Below are positions 1-8,698 of a stretch of DNA of 64,000 bases, piece after piece. The first letter of the stretch is position 1. Each line of letters opens with the position of its first letter. A program made the translations under genes and the position numbers. Below the pieces are notes generated by a model. The model was not told the origin of the DNA and ran no database searches. It worked only from the letters and a program-made list of their open reading frames with translations. Source of the DNA: an uncultured Oscillospiraceae bacterium (GTDB taxonomy: Bacteria > Bacillota > Clostridia > Oscillospirales > Oscillospiraceae); assembly GCA_934667095.1 (NCBI GenBank), contig CAKULE010000007.1, positions 1 to 64,000 on the forward strand. Reading direction: 5' to 3'.

Positions 1-16
1 TGAAGCTCCGCAGGAC

Positions 17-74
17 GCACTACTCTCGACAGAGAGTATAGAAGTGCGCCCTTTAGTTCCTAAAGGGATTTTAT
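17..74 (+). terminator. Stem-loop pair, possible terminator of an upstream plus-strand gene
   Basis: Two hairpins follow each other. The first pairs CGCACT near 17 with AAGTGCG near 47. The second pairs CCCTTTAG (49-56) with CTAAAGGG (60-67) and is followed by ATTTTAT. The T-rich tail is on the plus strand, so it would end a gene lying left of the window. No gene in the window reads into it. Confidence 0.35.
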
Positions 75-96
75 CAGCTCGACAAACTGGAAGTTG

Positions 97-555
97 TCAT
101 ATTCCCATCACATAGATTTGGCAGGGATTCCATTTATCCCATAATGCAGGAAATACTTCAAACTCCTTAAAACCGATAGAAATGTAAAACCGATTTGTAT
201 CGTCATAGGATTTATATTTCCCCATTTGAACAGTTTTAACCTGTATAAATGAATAACCCATTTCTTTTGCAGCCTTTTTCGCACGGTTAAAAAGTTCTTT
301 TCCGATTCCCTTGCGGTGATATTCTTTTAAGACGCCCATAACTGCAAGCTCAACTGTATCTTTTCCCGTTTCTTTGAGATACAAAAATCCCAAGTCTTTT
401 TCGTTTTCCATGGCACAAAAGAAGACTTTCCCTGCGCTGTCGCGGATATATTCTTCTCGTGCCTCAGGGATTCCAAACCATTCAGGCAGTTCTTCCAATA
501 TATTTCTGGTTATGCTCTTTTTATCTTCATCATTTGCTATTTGAATGATATGCAT
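97..555 (-). CDS. GNAT-family N-acetyltransferase
   Basis: This 152-residue protein looks like a stand-alone GNAT acetyltransferase, which moves an acetyl group from acetyl-CoA to an amine. The acetyl-CoA-binding motif A is visible as VLKEYHRKGIGKELF around residues 76-90. It is followed by a C-terminal half with the usual DTNRFYISIGF pattern (motif B). The ATG start has a GGAGGAG ribosome-binding site about 9-10 bases upstream. The substrate cannot be told from the sequence. The gene is clearly AT-richer than the chromosomal genes to its right and lies beside a transposon remnant (697-920), so it was probably acquired by transfer. Confidence 0.85.
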   Translation of the reverse strand: MHIIQIANDEDKKSITRNILEELPEWFGIPEAREEYIRDSAGKVFFCAMENEKDLGFLYLKETGKDTVELAVMGVLKEYHRKGIGKELFNRAKKAAKEMGYSFIQVKTVQMGKYKSYDDTNRFYISIGFKEFEVFPALWDKWNPCQIYVMGI

Positions 556-696
556 GTCAAAAGTTCTCCTCCAAAAATTCCGATTTCTTGCTCTATTTAC
601 GCATTCAAATTATACCATAAAACTTGTGAACAATTCTACCGCAACTTTGGACTATATGAGAAAAGTCCGAACAGTTTTCTGCCCGGACTTCCTCAC

Positions 697-920
697 TCAA
701 TTATAAATCAATTCCGCTTTCACAACTTCCTCTGCCTGTGCCTTGCAAGCGTTCATCTGCCGCACCCATTCCATTTGGTGTCGGCTTTCAGTTTCTCGGT
801 CACGCCGTTTCGCTTCGCCAACTCCGGCACGATCAGCTCCATGCGGTTTCGTGCCGCTTCGTCAATCTTAGCGCAATACTGTCTTACATACACCCAGCTA
901 TCGCTGCCGGGGATTTTTTG
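697..920 (-). pseudogene. tnpV: Frameshifted remnant of a TnpV-type transposon protein
   Basis: Read on the minus strand, the DNA encodes WVYVRQYCAKIDEAARNR and later VTEKLKAD in one frame. A frame change near 774-780 follows, then QMEWVRQMNACKAQAEE and KAELIYN with a TGA stop at 697-699. This matches the C-terminal half of TnpV proteins of Tn4451-like transposons, which typically carry VTEELKA..(Q/R)MxWVxxMN and end in LIY. The N-terminal half and a start codon are missing. With the AT-rich acetyltransferase beside it, this suggests an old mobile-element scar next to the chromosomal DUF4358 gene. An intact homologue lies at 60903-61253. Confidence 0.65.
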
Positions 921-926
921 TGCCGT

Positions 927-1385
927 TTACTGAACGTCCTTCAGCCCGGAGAGCACGTCCGGGTCGCCCACGGCATAGAGCACGGTGGCACCCCGCTGAC
1001 GGACAATGGCCTTCTCCAGCCGGCTGACGGCGGCGGGGGCGTACTCCTTACAGACGGCGATCTGGCTCTTCACCCGGGCCTGAAGGGCCTCCACCGCGGC
1101 AGAGGCGGAATCCTCGTCTGCAAAGACGAGGATGGCCAGCTCATCGGCGCTGACGGAGGTGTTGGCGGCCATGTAGCACACGCTGTCGGAGAGCTTGTCG
1201 GCGTCGATACCGTAGAGCAGGGCGGCCACGGAGGCGTTCACCTGCGCCATGTCGCTGCCCTCAAAGGCACCGGAGTTCAAGATGGCGTCGGCCTGATCGA
1301 CGGTGTAGGGGGTCTCCTTCTGCCCGCCGGAGCAGCCGCACAGCAGCAGGGTCAGCAGGAGCAGGATAGATACAGTCTTTTTCAT
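927..1385 (-). CDS. DUF4358-type lipoprotein
   Basis: This 152-residue protein has a lipoprotein signal peptide ending in LLLCGC, so Cys18 is the probable lipidation site and the protein should sit on the outer face of the membrane. The mature part, with an ELAILVFADEDSA segment, resembles the DUF4358 family. In Firmicutes that family is often encoded with SGNH hydrolases or MBOAT acyltransferases. Its ATG overlaps the stop of the SGNH gene by four bases (ATGA) and has a GGAGGG site 9 bases upstream, so the two are translationally coupled. Its function is unknown. The family match comes from memory of the domain, not from a search. Confidence 0.75.
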   Translation of the reverse strand: MKKTVSILLLLTLLLCGCSGGQKETPYTVDQADAILNSGAFEGSDMAQVNASVAALLYGIDADKLSDSVCYMAANTSVSADELAILVFADEDSASAAVEALQARVKSQIAVCKEYAPAAVSRLEKAIVRQRGATVLYAVGDPDVLSGLKDVQ

Positions 1386-2263
1386 GCTTCAGGTCCCTCC
1401 TTGATGAGATCACGGTAGTAGAAATAGCGGCCGGCGTCGATGACGTGGCAGCGCAGGTATTCGATCCAGCGGGGGTAGCCGCTGAAGGTGAAGTGGCAGC
1501 CGTCGGCGGCGATGTCCGCCTGCAGCTGACCATTTTCGTCGGTGTAGACCTCGGCGGTGTTCAGCAGGACCACCCGCTTCTCCTTCGCCACCCGGATGAG
1601 CGCCTCGTTAAAGGCGGCAAGGTTGGTGTTGTTGATGTAGTCGGCCAGCCCGTTCTTGCGGGCCAGCTCGTCGTTGATGGGGGGCATGATCTGGAGGTAG
1701 ATCACCGCGTTGGGCTGGACCTCCGCCACCTGATCCACAAAGGCGGCCAGACCGGTCTCGTAGGAGTCCGCGGGGTAGCCAAGCTCGTTCACGCCCACCA
1801 TAATGTACACGGCCTTGTACTGCTTCTGCTTCAGGGCGCCGATCATGGTGTGGTCGGTACCGTTGACGTTGAATACGGCGTACTTAGGGTCGTCCACGCG
1901 GAAGACCGTCATACCCCGGGCCCAGTAGTAGGTGCCGTGGGCCAGCCCGCCGAACAGCTGCAGGCCTTCAGTGCGGGAGTCACCCAGAAAGACCACGTCG
2001 TCAAAGTAGCTGTCTTCCACGGGCTCGCTCTCCTCCAGCGGGGCGCCGAACTCGTAGACGGGGAACTCTGGCTCGGGGGAGGGCTCCGGCGTAGGCTCCG
2101 TGGTAGGTTCCGCAGAGGGCTCCGGTGTGACGTCGGGGGACTGGCTGGCGGAGGGGGAGGGGACGGAGACGGTGGGCGTGGGGGTGGCCGCCCCGCTGCC
2201 GCAGGCGGCGAGGGAGAGAACCAGCGCTCCGCACAGCAGGGCGCAGGGAATACGGAATTTCAT
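1382..2263 (-). CDS. SGNH/GDSL-family hydrolase lipoprotein
   Basis: This 293-residue protein starts with a lipoprotein signal (LSLAACGSG) and then a Pro/Thr/Ser-rich spacer of about 50 residues. The SGNH esterase domain follows. Its block I is VVFLGDSRTEG, carrying the nucleophilic Ser. Block III is the MVGVNELGY region (Asn), and block V is DGCHFTFSG (Asp and His). Such enzymes remove or transfer acyl groups on cell-surface polymers. Together with the coupled DUF4358 gene this suggests a role at the cell envelope, which is inference. The ATG has AAGGAG 10 bases upstream, and a good sigma-A promoter lies at 2309-2337. Confidence 0.85.
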   Translation of the reverse strand: MKFRIPCALLCGALVLSLAACGSGAATPTPTVSVPSPSASQSPDVTPEPSAEPTTEPTPEPSPEPEFPVYEFGAPLEESEPVEDSYFDDVVFLGDSRTEGLQLFGGLAHGTYYWARGMTVFRVDDPKYAVFNVNGTDHTMIGALKQKQYKAVYIMVGVNELGYPADSYETGLAAFVDQVAEVQPNAVIYLQIMPPINDELARKNGLADYINNTNLAAFNEALIRVAKEKRVVLLNTAEVYTDENGQLQADIAADGCHFTFSGYPRWIEYLRCHVIDAGRYFYYRDLIKEGPEA

Positions 2264-2308
2264 AGGAATAGGGCTCCTTTATCTCTATCGTTCGGTGCTT
2301 GCCGACTT

Positions 2309-2337
2309 ATCTTATCACGGGGAGCCGTGGCCGTCAA
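2309..2337 (-). promoter_or_regulatory. Sigma-A-type promoter for the SGNH/DUF4358 pair
   Basis: On the minus strand TTGACG (2337-2332) and TAAGAT (2314-2309) are separated by 17 bases. They lie about 45 bases upstream of the SGNH hydrolase start. This is a close match to the housekeeping consensus. Confidence 0.6.
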
Positions 2338-2367
2338 CTTACAATTCGGTTACATAATATCTGATCG

Positions 2368-3060
2368 TCAGGTCAGAATGGCCAGCACATCGTCATAACC
2401 GGATGCGGTGTAGGTTGGCGCTGCGGGCCCGGTGAGGGGCAGGCCCTTCTGGTTGAACCAGATGGTGTCCAGCCCGGCGTCATGACCGCCCCGGATGTCG
2501 GAGGTGAGGCTGTCCCCCACCATGACGGCCCGGCTGCGGTCAGTGATGCCCAGCGCGGCGCACACCCGGTCGAAGTAGGCGGGCAGGGGCTTCTGCACCC
2601 CCAGCTCCATGGAGATGAAGATGTCCGGGATCACCTGATCCAGCCCCGTGCGTGTCCAGCGGCCCCGCTGGGGCACCGGTAGCCCGTTGGTGGCAATGGC
2701 CAGATGGTAGCCGCGGCGCTTCAGCTCTCGGCAGAAATCCAGTGCGCCGGGGAGCAGGTGGGCCTCCTCCCCAAGGGCGTGCTCGTAGGCCCGGCTGAGG
2801 GCGGCGGGGGACTGGTTCCCGGGGCCGTACAGCCGCAGCAGAGCGGCGAATCGCTCTACGGTCAGAAAGTCCTGATCCACCTCGCCCCGGGCGAAGGCCT
2901 GCCACAGGGCGTCGTTGATCTTCGAGTAGTCGGCGCAGACCTGCTCCGTGGGCTCGATGCCGGCGGCGGCCAGCACCCGGCGGAGGGCCTCCCGCTCCGA
3001 CCGCTCAAAGTCCAGCAGGGTCATGTCTGCGTCCAGCAGGACAAAATCATAGCGCTTCAT
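2368..3060 (-). CDS. yjjG: HAD-superfamily phosphatase, YjjG/noncanonical nucleotidase type
   Basis: This 230-residue HAD hydrolase has all four motifs: LLDADMTLLDFE (Asp10 nucleophile, Asp12), ATNGLP, the lysine in VQKPLPAYF, and VMVGDSLTSDIRGG. The order and spacing fit the YjjG family, 5'-nucleotidases that clean up noncanonical pyrimidine nucleotides. The ATG at 3060 overlaps the stop of the ThrE gene as ATGA, so it is the last gene of a three-gene coupled operon (7219 to 2368). A longer open frame upstream overlaps the exporter gene and is not used. The exact substrate is uncertain. Confidence 0.85.
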   Translation of the reverse strand: MKRYDFVLLDADMTLLDFERSEREALRRVLAAAGIEPTEQVCADYSKINDALWQAFARGEVDQDFLTVERFAALLRLYGPGNQSPAALSRAYEHALGEEAHLLPGALDFCRELKRRGYHLAIATNGLPVPQRGRWTRTGLDQVIPDIFISMELGVQKPLPAYFDRVCAALGITDRSRAVMVGDSLTSDIRGGHDAGLDTIWFNQKGLPLTGPAAPTYTASGYDDVLAILT

Positions 3061-4289
3061 GTGCTGCTCCTCCGTTTCTCCATCATGCGCAGGGCGGTGG
3101 ACACCAGCAGAGAGCCCAGCGCGATGCATCCGGCGATGCCGAAGGTGCGGATGAAGGTCTCCAGAAAAAGCTGGGTGTTGCCCTGAATGCTGTAATCCAT
3201 GGCCCGGTAGATGATCAGGCCAGGGACCAGTGGGAAGAAGGAGATGACCAGATAGGAGGTGGCGGGGCACTTGCGCACCCGGGCCATGATCTCCGCGTAG
3301 ATGGAGACCGCCACGGACGCGACCAGATTGCACATGTACACGCTGCCGCCCAGCCCCTGTACCGCCAGATAGGTGCCCCAGCCGAGGGCGCCGCCCAGCC
3401 CGCACAGCAGCATTCCCCCACCCCATACATTGTAGGGAAAGCAGAAGCCCAGACTGCCCAGTGCGGCAAACAGGCAGTAGAGCAGGGGATGCCACGCCGT
3501 GACGGCGGCGCTGCCCGCCGGCAGGGTGAGGGCGGAGCGCAGCAGGGTGATGGCCGTACCGGTGCCCAGCGCAATGGCCCCGGCGGAGAGCACCGCCCGG
3601 GCAAAGGTGGACAGGCCGGCCACGATGTCACCGGTGAGCAGGTCGCTCATGAAGTTGGTGAACACCAGCCCGGGCACCAGTGTCATGATGGAGCCGGAGA
3701 TAATGGCCTCCACATTCACCTCCAGCCCCGTCAGCAGGGCGGCGTACACCACCAGCGCCAGCACGAAGCCGGCCACTGTGGTGTTTACAAAGAAGTTGGA
3801 CCGGGACCGCCGGCCCAGCACCAGCGTGGTCAGCCCGGCACACAGGCCGGCCAGCCCGCCCAGGGCGGCCTCCAGCAGCCCGCCGGAGAAGAAGAGCGTG
3901 AAGAAGAAGGCGCCTGCCAGAAAGCCCAGCAGCTGGATATACATGGGGTAGGTCCGGAGGGCCGGGGCCTCCCGCACCTCCCGCAGGAGGCAGGCGGTGT
4001 CCGCCGGCGGGGCGGCGCACAGCCGCCGGGAGAGGGCGTTGTACCGCTCGATCCCTTCGATGTTCACTCCCTGCACCCGGGCCCGGAGCATCCGGGTATA
4101 CACGTGGCCGTCAGGGCCGGTGAAGCTGACGATGAGGCAGTTGGGGATGGCGAATACCTCCCCCTCCACGCCGTAGGAGCGCAGGAGCCGCTGTACGCTG
4201 TCCTCCACCCGGTGGATCTCCGCGCCGCTGTCCAGCAGGCGCTGGCCGAGGGCCGCGCCCGCGTCCAAAAGCTGTTCGTAATCTGTCAC
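3057..4289 (-). CDS. thrE: ThrE-type threonine/serine exporter, full-length fused form
   Basis: This 410-residue membrane protein has an N-terminal cytoplasmic ThrE (DUF1212) domain with HRVEDSVQRLL near residue 27. About ten hydrophobic segments follow, covering both the ThrE and ThrE_2 halves. Members export threonine and serine, or small dicarboxylates in some relatives. The start is GTG at 4289 with AGGAGG 7 bases upstream. The GTG overlaps the stop of the MFS-GH2 gene as GTGA, so it is the middle gene of a coupled operon. The substrate is inferred from the family only. Confidence 0.85.
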   Translation of the reverse strand: MTDYEQLLDAGAALGQRLLDSGAEIHRVEDSVQRLLRSYGVEGEVFAIPNCLIVSFTGPDGHVYTRMLRARVQGVNIEGIERYNALSRRLCAAPPADTACLLREVREAPALRTYPMYIQLLGFLAGAFFFTLFFSGGLLEAALGGLAGLCAGLTTLVLGRRSRSNFFVNTTVAGFVLALVVYAALLTGLEVNVEAIISGSIMTLVPGLVFTNFMSDLLTGDIVAGLSTFARAVLSAGAIALGTGTAITLLRSALTLPAGSAAVTAWHPLLYCLFAALGSLGFCFPYNVWGGGMLLCGLGGALGWGTYLAVQGLGGSVYMCNLVASVAVSIYAEIMARVRKCPATSYLVISFFPLVPGLIIYRAMDYSIQGNTQLFLETFIRTFGIAGCIALGSLLVSTALRMMEKRRSST

Positions 4290-7219
4290 TTGACTGCCTC
4301 CTGAAGCTGTTTTGCGAGGGCGAGCAGGGGCTCCGCCTCCGGCTTGACCGCCTGCCGGTCGTAGGTGAGCAGGCCGTTGATTTCTCCCTCCACGTCGCTG
4401 AGTTGGGTGTAGATGCAGCCGCAGCACCCGCCGGGCACGGCAGGGAGGATCATTTTTTCGTAGAGGGCGGCCATGCGGGCGGTGAGCTCGCTGCCGTCTT
4501 TACAGCCGCCGTAGCCGTACTTTTTGCCCTCCGCCACGTGGCCGGGGACGGGAAGGGTGTATCCGCCGCACTCGCTGACCAGCAGGGGCCGCTGCCTGGG
4601 ATGGAGTTTTTTCAGACGGAAGTAGATGTGCTCGCTGTCAAAATCGCTGCGGCGCTGGGCGAACCAGCCGGAGGTGGCGTCAATGGGCCGGGTGGGGTCC
4701 AGCCGCTTCAGCCGGGCATAGGCCCCGTCGGCCCGGAACTGGCCCCAGCCCTCGTTGAAGATGGTCCACGCTGCGATGGAGGGGTGGTTATAGAGGTGGC
4801 GGACGGTGTTGTCCATGTGGCGGAGGAAGAACTCCTTCCGCGCATCCAGCCGGCCCCGGTCGTCCCGCAGGCGCTTGAGGCCGAGGGTGGGCAGCACCGT
4901 GTCCCGGCCGAAGGAGTAGTCGCCGCTGTTCACCATGTCCTGCATCACCAGTATGCCCAGCCGGTCGCAGGCGTAGTAGAACTGCTCCGGCTCCACTTTG
5001 ATGTGCTTGCGCAGCAGGTTGAAGCCCAGCGCCTTCATGGCCAGAATGTCCCGGTCGTAGTCCTCCGGGTGGTTGGGGAGGAAGATCCCGTCGGGGAAGT
5101 AGCCCTGATCCAGCACCCCATGGAGGAAGATGGGCGCGCCGTTGAGACACACCCGGGCGGTGCCCGCCCGCTCCTCGATGGCGATGGTGCGCAGAGCGAA
5201 ATAGGAGTGGACCACATCCGCCCCGGCGGTGACGGTGATGGGGTAGAGCCAGGGGTCGTCTGGGGTCCAGAGCCGGGGATTTTCCGGCTCGATCCGGCCG
5301 GTGCCGCCGGGGAAGGTCCAGACCTTGCCCTCTACCTCCGCGGTAAAGCCCGCCGCACCCTCGACGGTGACGGTCACGCCGGTGAGGTCCGGGGTGAGGG
5401 TGAGGGAGTGGATGTAAGACTGAGGCACCTTCTCCAGCCAGACAGTCTGCCAGATGCCGCTGACGGGGGTGTACCACATGCCGTGGGGGTCTTCGCTCTG
5501 CTTGCCGTAGGGGTAGGTGTGGTCCAGCGCGTCCAGCACCGACAGGGTGAGGACGTTGACCCCGTCGGTGAGGGCGTCGGTGACGTCGGACTCAAAGGGC
5601 AGGTAGCCGCCCTTGTGCTCCCCGAGAGAAATACCGTTGAAGGATACCTGAGCGATCTGGTCCACGGCCCCGAAGTGGAGCAGCACCCGGCCGCCACGCA
5701 GGGCCGGGTCCAGAGTGAACTCTTTGCGGTACAGCAGCATGTCGCCGATGGGCCCACAGTAGCCGGACAGGGGGGCCTGAGGCGGGTAGGGCACCCGGAT
5801 GGGCCGGTCGTTCAGCATCCAGCGGCCGTCCAGGGACTGCCACGCGTCCCGCCGCAGCTGGGGCCGGGGATGGACCGTCCACGGGGCGGCGTCCACGTCG
5901 CCGGTCTGGCACACCTCCACCGGGGCCTTGGGCTGCCGGCGGACGATCCACAGCAGCCGCCGCAGGGCGAAGCACAGGATGAGGGCCGCCGCGAAGGCCC
6001 CCTTCCAGATGGCGGCGCTGGGCAGGAAGGAGGTGGTGCCGTCGCTGTTGACCACCGTGTCCGCCCCCCGGAGGAGGAAGGCCCCGATGGCCGGGCCGAT
6101 GACGCCGGGGATGAGTACCTGAGCAATGATGCGGACGCCCTGAAACCGCCCGGCCATGCCGGCGGGGATGTGGTCCCGGATGGCGGCGCCGAACACGGCC
6201 ATGCCCGCCAGATAGCCGCTCATCATCAGCAGGGAGCCGAGGAACACGGGAACCATGCTGCGGCAGAAGATAAGCACCAGATAGCCTGCCATCAGCAGGG
6301 CCATGCTGGGCACGATGGCCGCCCGGAAGCCCTTTTTGTCGTACCGCCTGCCATACAAGGCGGTGAACACCGAGGCCAGTACGATGGCCGGGGCCATGAC
6401 CAGCACGTAGTTGCTCATGCCCAGCGACTGCTCGTAGTAGATGATGAGGTAGGGCATGAAGATCTGGATGGAGATGCCGAAGATGGCGAAGCAGGCCAGA
6501 ATGGCGTACAGCACCGGGTTGGCCCGCAGGGTGGAGGGCCAGAAGCTGTATGCCAGCGTGGCCCAGTAGGGGGCAGGGTCGGGCTTGAGGTCCGGGGCCT
6601 CGTCAATGAGGAGGAAGCCCAGCAGGCCGATGAGGATCACGCCCCCGCCGATGATGAGGTAGATGGCGCTCCAGCTGTCAGCCCGGTCCAGGTCGAAGCC
6701 CATAAAGCCGCCGAACACCACTAAAATGGCCACCAGCGGCATCATGGAGTTGAAACCCTCGATGCGGCCGCGGTCGCTGTCGTCTCCCCGGTCCGTGAGC
6801 CACGCGTTGTAGGCGGCGTCGTTGGCGGTGGAGCCGAAGAAGGTCATCACGCAGTCCATAACGATGGTCAGCGCCACGCCCAGCGCCATGGCCCCGGCGG
6901 CGGAGCCCGCCAGCGGGGTGAGTACGTCCACCCGGATGAGGGCGAAGGCCAGAATGGACACGCCCCACGCCAGATAGCCGAAGCACATGAACAGCTTGCG
7001 CCGGCCTACCCGGTCGGACAGGGCCCCCATGAACAGAGTGGTGGCCGCGGCGGCCACGGCGCTGGCCCCCACCATCAGGGAGATGTGCCCGGCGGTGCAG
7101 CGGAACATCTTGTAGAGAAACACGTTGAAGTACATGTTCTCCACCACCCAGGCGATCTGGCCCATGAGCCCGAAAATGAGCATGGCGGCCCAGAAGCGCC
7201 CGCCCAGCTTTTTCTGCAT
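4286..7219 (-). CDS. MFS transporter fused to a family 2 glycoside hydrolase
   Basis: This single 977-residue frame joins two complete proteins. Residues 1-425 form an MFS transporter of the glycoside/pentoside type, with about 12 membrane segments, MGALSDRVGRR after helix 2 and YGRRYDKKG in the middle. After a short linker, residues 447-977 form a GH2 enzyme: a sugar-binding jelly-roll fold, an Ig-like fold, then a TIM barrel with acid/base Glu823 in FNEGWG and nucleophile Glu883 in VSECGG. GH2 enzymes are beta-galactosidases, beta-glucuronidases or beta-mannosidases. No stop codon or frameshift separates the halves. The fusion suggests uptake of a glycoside and cleavage at the inner membrane face. 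It heads the operon with thrE and yjjG. The RBS is GGGGAGG, 8 bases before the ATG. Confidence 0.9.
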   Translation of the reverse strand: MQKKLGGRFWAAMLIFGLMGQIAWVVENMYFNVFLYKMFRCTAGHISLMVGASAVAAAATTLFMGALSDRVGRRKLFMCFGYLAWGVSILAFALIRVDVLTPLAGSAAGAMALGVALTIVMDCVMTFFGSTANDAAYNAWLTDRGDDSDRGRIEGFNSMMPLVAILVVFGGFMGFDLDRADSWSAIYLIIGGGVILIGLLGFLLIDEAPDLKPDPAPYWATLAYSFWPSTLRANPVLYAILACFAIFGISIQIFMPYLIIYYEQSLGMSNYVLVMAPAIVLASVFTALYGRRYDKKGFRAAIVPSMALLMAGYLVLIFCRSMVPVFLGSLLMMSGYLAGMAVFGAAIRDHIPAGMAGRFQGVRIIAQVLIPGVIGPAIGAFLLRGADTVVNSDGTTSFLPSAAIWKGAFAAALILCFALRRLLWIVRRQPKAPVEVCQTGDVDAAPWTVHPRPQLRRDAWQSLDGRWMLNDRPIRVPYPPQAPLSGYCGPIGDMLLYRKEFTLDPALRGGRVLLHFGAVDQIAQVSFNGISLGEHKGGYLPFESDVTDALTDGVNVLTLSVLDALDHTYPYGKQSEDPHGMWYTPVSGIWQTVWLEKVPQSYIHSLTLTPDLTGVTVTVEGAAGFTAEVEGKVWTFPGGTGRIEPENPRLWTPDDPWLYPITVTAGADVVHSYFALRTIAIEERAGTARVCLNGAPIFLHGVLDQGYFPDGIFLPNHPEDYDRDILAMKALGFNLLRKHIKVEPEQFYYACDRLGILVMQDMVNSGDYSFGRDTVLPTLGLKRLRDDRGRLDARKEFFLRHMDNTVRHLYNHPSIAAWTIFNEGWGQFRADGAYARLKRLDPTRPIDATSGWFAQRRSDFDSEHIYFRLKKLHPRQRPLLVSECGGYTLPVPGHVAEGKKYGYGGCKDGSELTARMAALYEKMILPAVPGGCCGCIYTQLSDVEGEINGLLTYDRQAVKPEAEPLLALAKQLQEAVK

Positions 7220-7297
7220 ATGCTCTGCCTCCCCTTATAAAGCGGTATCGCATATTGAATCGGACTAAGTATAGCACGTTGCGGGCCGCTTGGGAAT

Positions 7298-7334
7298 AGA
7301 AAAACACCGGGCATTTCCACGGAAATACCCGGTG
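7298..7334 (-). terminator. Rho-independent terminator after the flavodoxin-like gene
   Basis: CACCGGGCATTTCC (7305-7318) pairs with GGAAATACCCGGTG (7321-7334). On the minus strand the stem is followed by TTTTTCT. It lies 33 bases beyond the stop codon of the gene at 7367. Confidence 0.8.
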
Positions 7335-7366
7335 CCCGGATGCTGCTGTGGGTCTGCCCCGCTCGC

Positions 7367-7996
7367 TCAGCGGATGAAGTGGGTGGCGATGCGCTCCTCC
7401 TTTTCCGGCAGACCAAACTGCGCCTTCCCCAGCGCGATGCTCTTTATGAGGAAGGTCATGTTCCGGGCCAGCGTGCGCATGGTCTGGAGGCCTTCGCCAT
7501 CCTCCACGGCCTGACCGGGCTCCCGCCCGTGGATGCTGTTCCAGTACTGGCTGGAGGCCACGGGCATCCCGGAGATGGTGAAGTACTTGTTCAGCTCGTC
7601 AAAGGTGGCGGAACAGCCGCCCCGGCGGGCGCACACAACGCTGGCCCCCACCTTCATGGTCTTGTCGAAGCCGGTGCTGTGGAACAGCCGGTCCAGACAG
7701 GCGATGAGGGTGGCGTTGGCGGAGGCGTAGTACACCGGGCTGGCGGCTACAAGGCCGTCGGCGGCCTCGAGCTTGGGGGCCAGCTCGTTGACCACGTCAT
7801 CGAACACGCAGCGGCCCAGCCTGGCGCAGCCACCGCAGGCCACGCAGCCCCGGATGGCCTGACTGCCGATGAGCACCGTCTCACATTCCACGCCGCTCTT
7901 CTGAAACACCTTTTCCATCTCCCGCAGGGCCATGGCGGTGTTGCCGTTGGCGCGGGGGCTGCCGTTGAGCAGCAGGACCTTCAGCTTGTCTTCCAT
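7367..7996 (-). CDS. Flavodoxin-fold NAD(P)H-dependent reductase / iron-sulfur flavoprotein type
   Basis: This 209-residue protein opens with LKVLLLNGSPRANGNT, the FMN-phosphate-binding loop of NADPH-dependent FMN reductases. It continues with CVACGGCARLGRC (residues about 51-63), a cysteine cluster like that of iron-sulfur flavoproteins, and AASPVYYASANA, the flavin ring loop. It probably transfers electrons or reduces small quinones or azo compounds in the cytoplasm. The ATG at 7996 is chosen over an upstream TTG because GGAGG lies at the right distance. It appears monocistronic with its own terminator. The physiological partner is unknown. Confidence 0.85.
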   Translation of the reverse strand: MEDKLKVLLLNGSPRANGNTAMALREMEKVFQKSGVECETVLIGSQAIRGCVACGGCARLGRCVFDDVVNELAPKLEAADGLVAASPVYYASANATLIACLDRLFHSTGFDKTMKVGASVVCARRGGCSATFDELNKYFTISGMPVASSQYWNSIHGREPGQAVEDGEGLQTMRTLARNMTFLIKSIALGKAQFGLPEKEERIATHFIR

Positions 7997-8065
7997 CAAA
8001 ATTCCTCCTTCAGATTCCTTGTAAGGCAGAGCTTATTCCCAAGGTCAGGCCGCCGTGGTCGAATA

Positions 8066-8653
8066 TCACCGGAGAGCCAGTTCTCTGATTGCGGTGACCG
8101 TACCGTCGCACAGGATCTCAATAATGGGAGATGCGCTCCGCCCTCCCTGATAATACATGCAGGCCAGTTCCATACAATGCCGGATGTCTTCGGCGGTCTG
8201 GCCTTCTGACAGGCAGTCGAAGGCCTCGTCAAACAGCTGCATGTCATAGCGGGCGGTCCTGCCCGACGCCTCCACCTCGAACAGCCTGATGCGCTCCCGT
8301 TCCTCGAGAGGGGCGCTTCCCCAGTCCTCCTCGTACAGATTTTTACAGAGCTCTATGCTGTCGTAAAAGTAATTGCTGCCCATTCTGCCGCAGCAGTCGG
8401 GGAATTCTCGCCGCCGGATATGCTCAAAAATCCCTTCCGCTGCCCATTTCGTCTCGTGGGTCGGCATTCCCGCCAGACCGTACTTTGCCAGAACGCTGCC
8501 GAAGTACTCGGCGTTCAGCAGGAGCCCCTGAAACGCGTCGATGCTAATGCTCAGGGCCTTTGCAAAGGGCTCTGCAAGGCTGCTGTTTCGTTTGTAGTCC
8601 GGCACCAGCGTATCCCCCACGTTCAGGGTGTCACTCATATGATATAAGGTCAA
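8066..8653 (-). CDS. Uncharacterised protein, possibly DUF2441-like
   Basis: I do not firmly recognise this 195-residue protein. It begins MTLYHMSDTLNVGDTL, a pattern like DUF2441 proteins, where a Tyr-His start is followed by a loop and later long helices; that family is reminiscent of ADP-ribosyltransferase folds. There is no signal peptide or membrane segment. A TTG at 8653 is preferred as start because GGAGG lies 8 bases upstream; an upstream TTG would overlap that site. It stands alone between the flavodoxin-like gene and the methyltransferase. The function is unknown. Confidence 0.55.
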   Translation of the reverse strand: MTLYHMSDTLNVGDTLVPDYKRNSSLAEPFAKALSISIDAFQGLLLNAEYFGSVLAKYGLAGMPTHETKWAAEGIFEHIRRREFPDCCGRMGSNYFYDSIELCKNLYEEDWGSAPLEERERIRLFEVEASGRTARYDMQLFDEAFDCLSEGQTAEDIRHCMELACMYYQGGRSASPIIEILCDGTVTAIRELALR

Positions 8654-8698
8654 ATTCAAGCCCTCCAGCTTCTGGATTTCGGCGTGCCTGCCCGGCGC

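Noticed and set aside
738..1418. Long plus-strand open frame opposite the DUF4358 and SGNH genes
   Set aside because: It is the antisense of real GC-rich genes, has no ribosome site, and its product is a Gly/His/Val-rich repeat typical of reversed coding sequence.
4403..6724. 773-codon plus-strand open frame opposite the MFS-GH2 gene
   Set aside because: It is an antisense shadow without recognisable domains; the minus-strand frame has full transporter and GH2 motifs.
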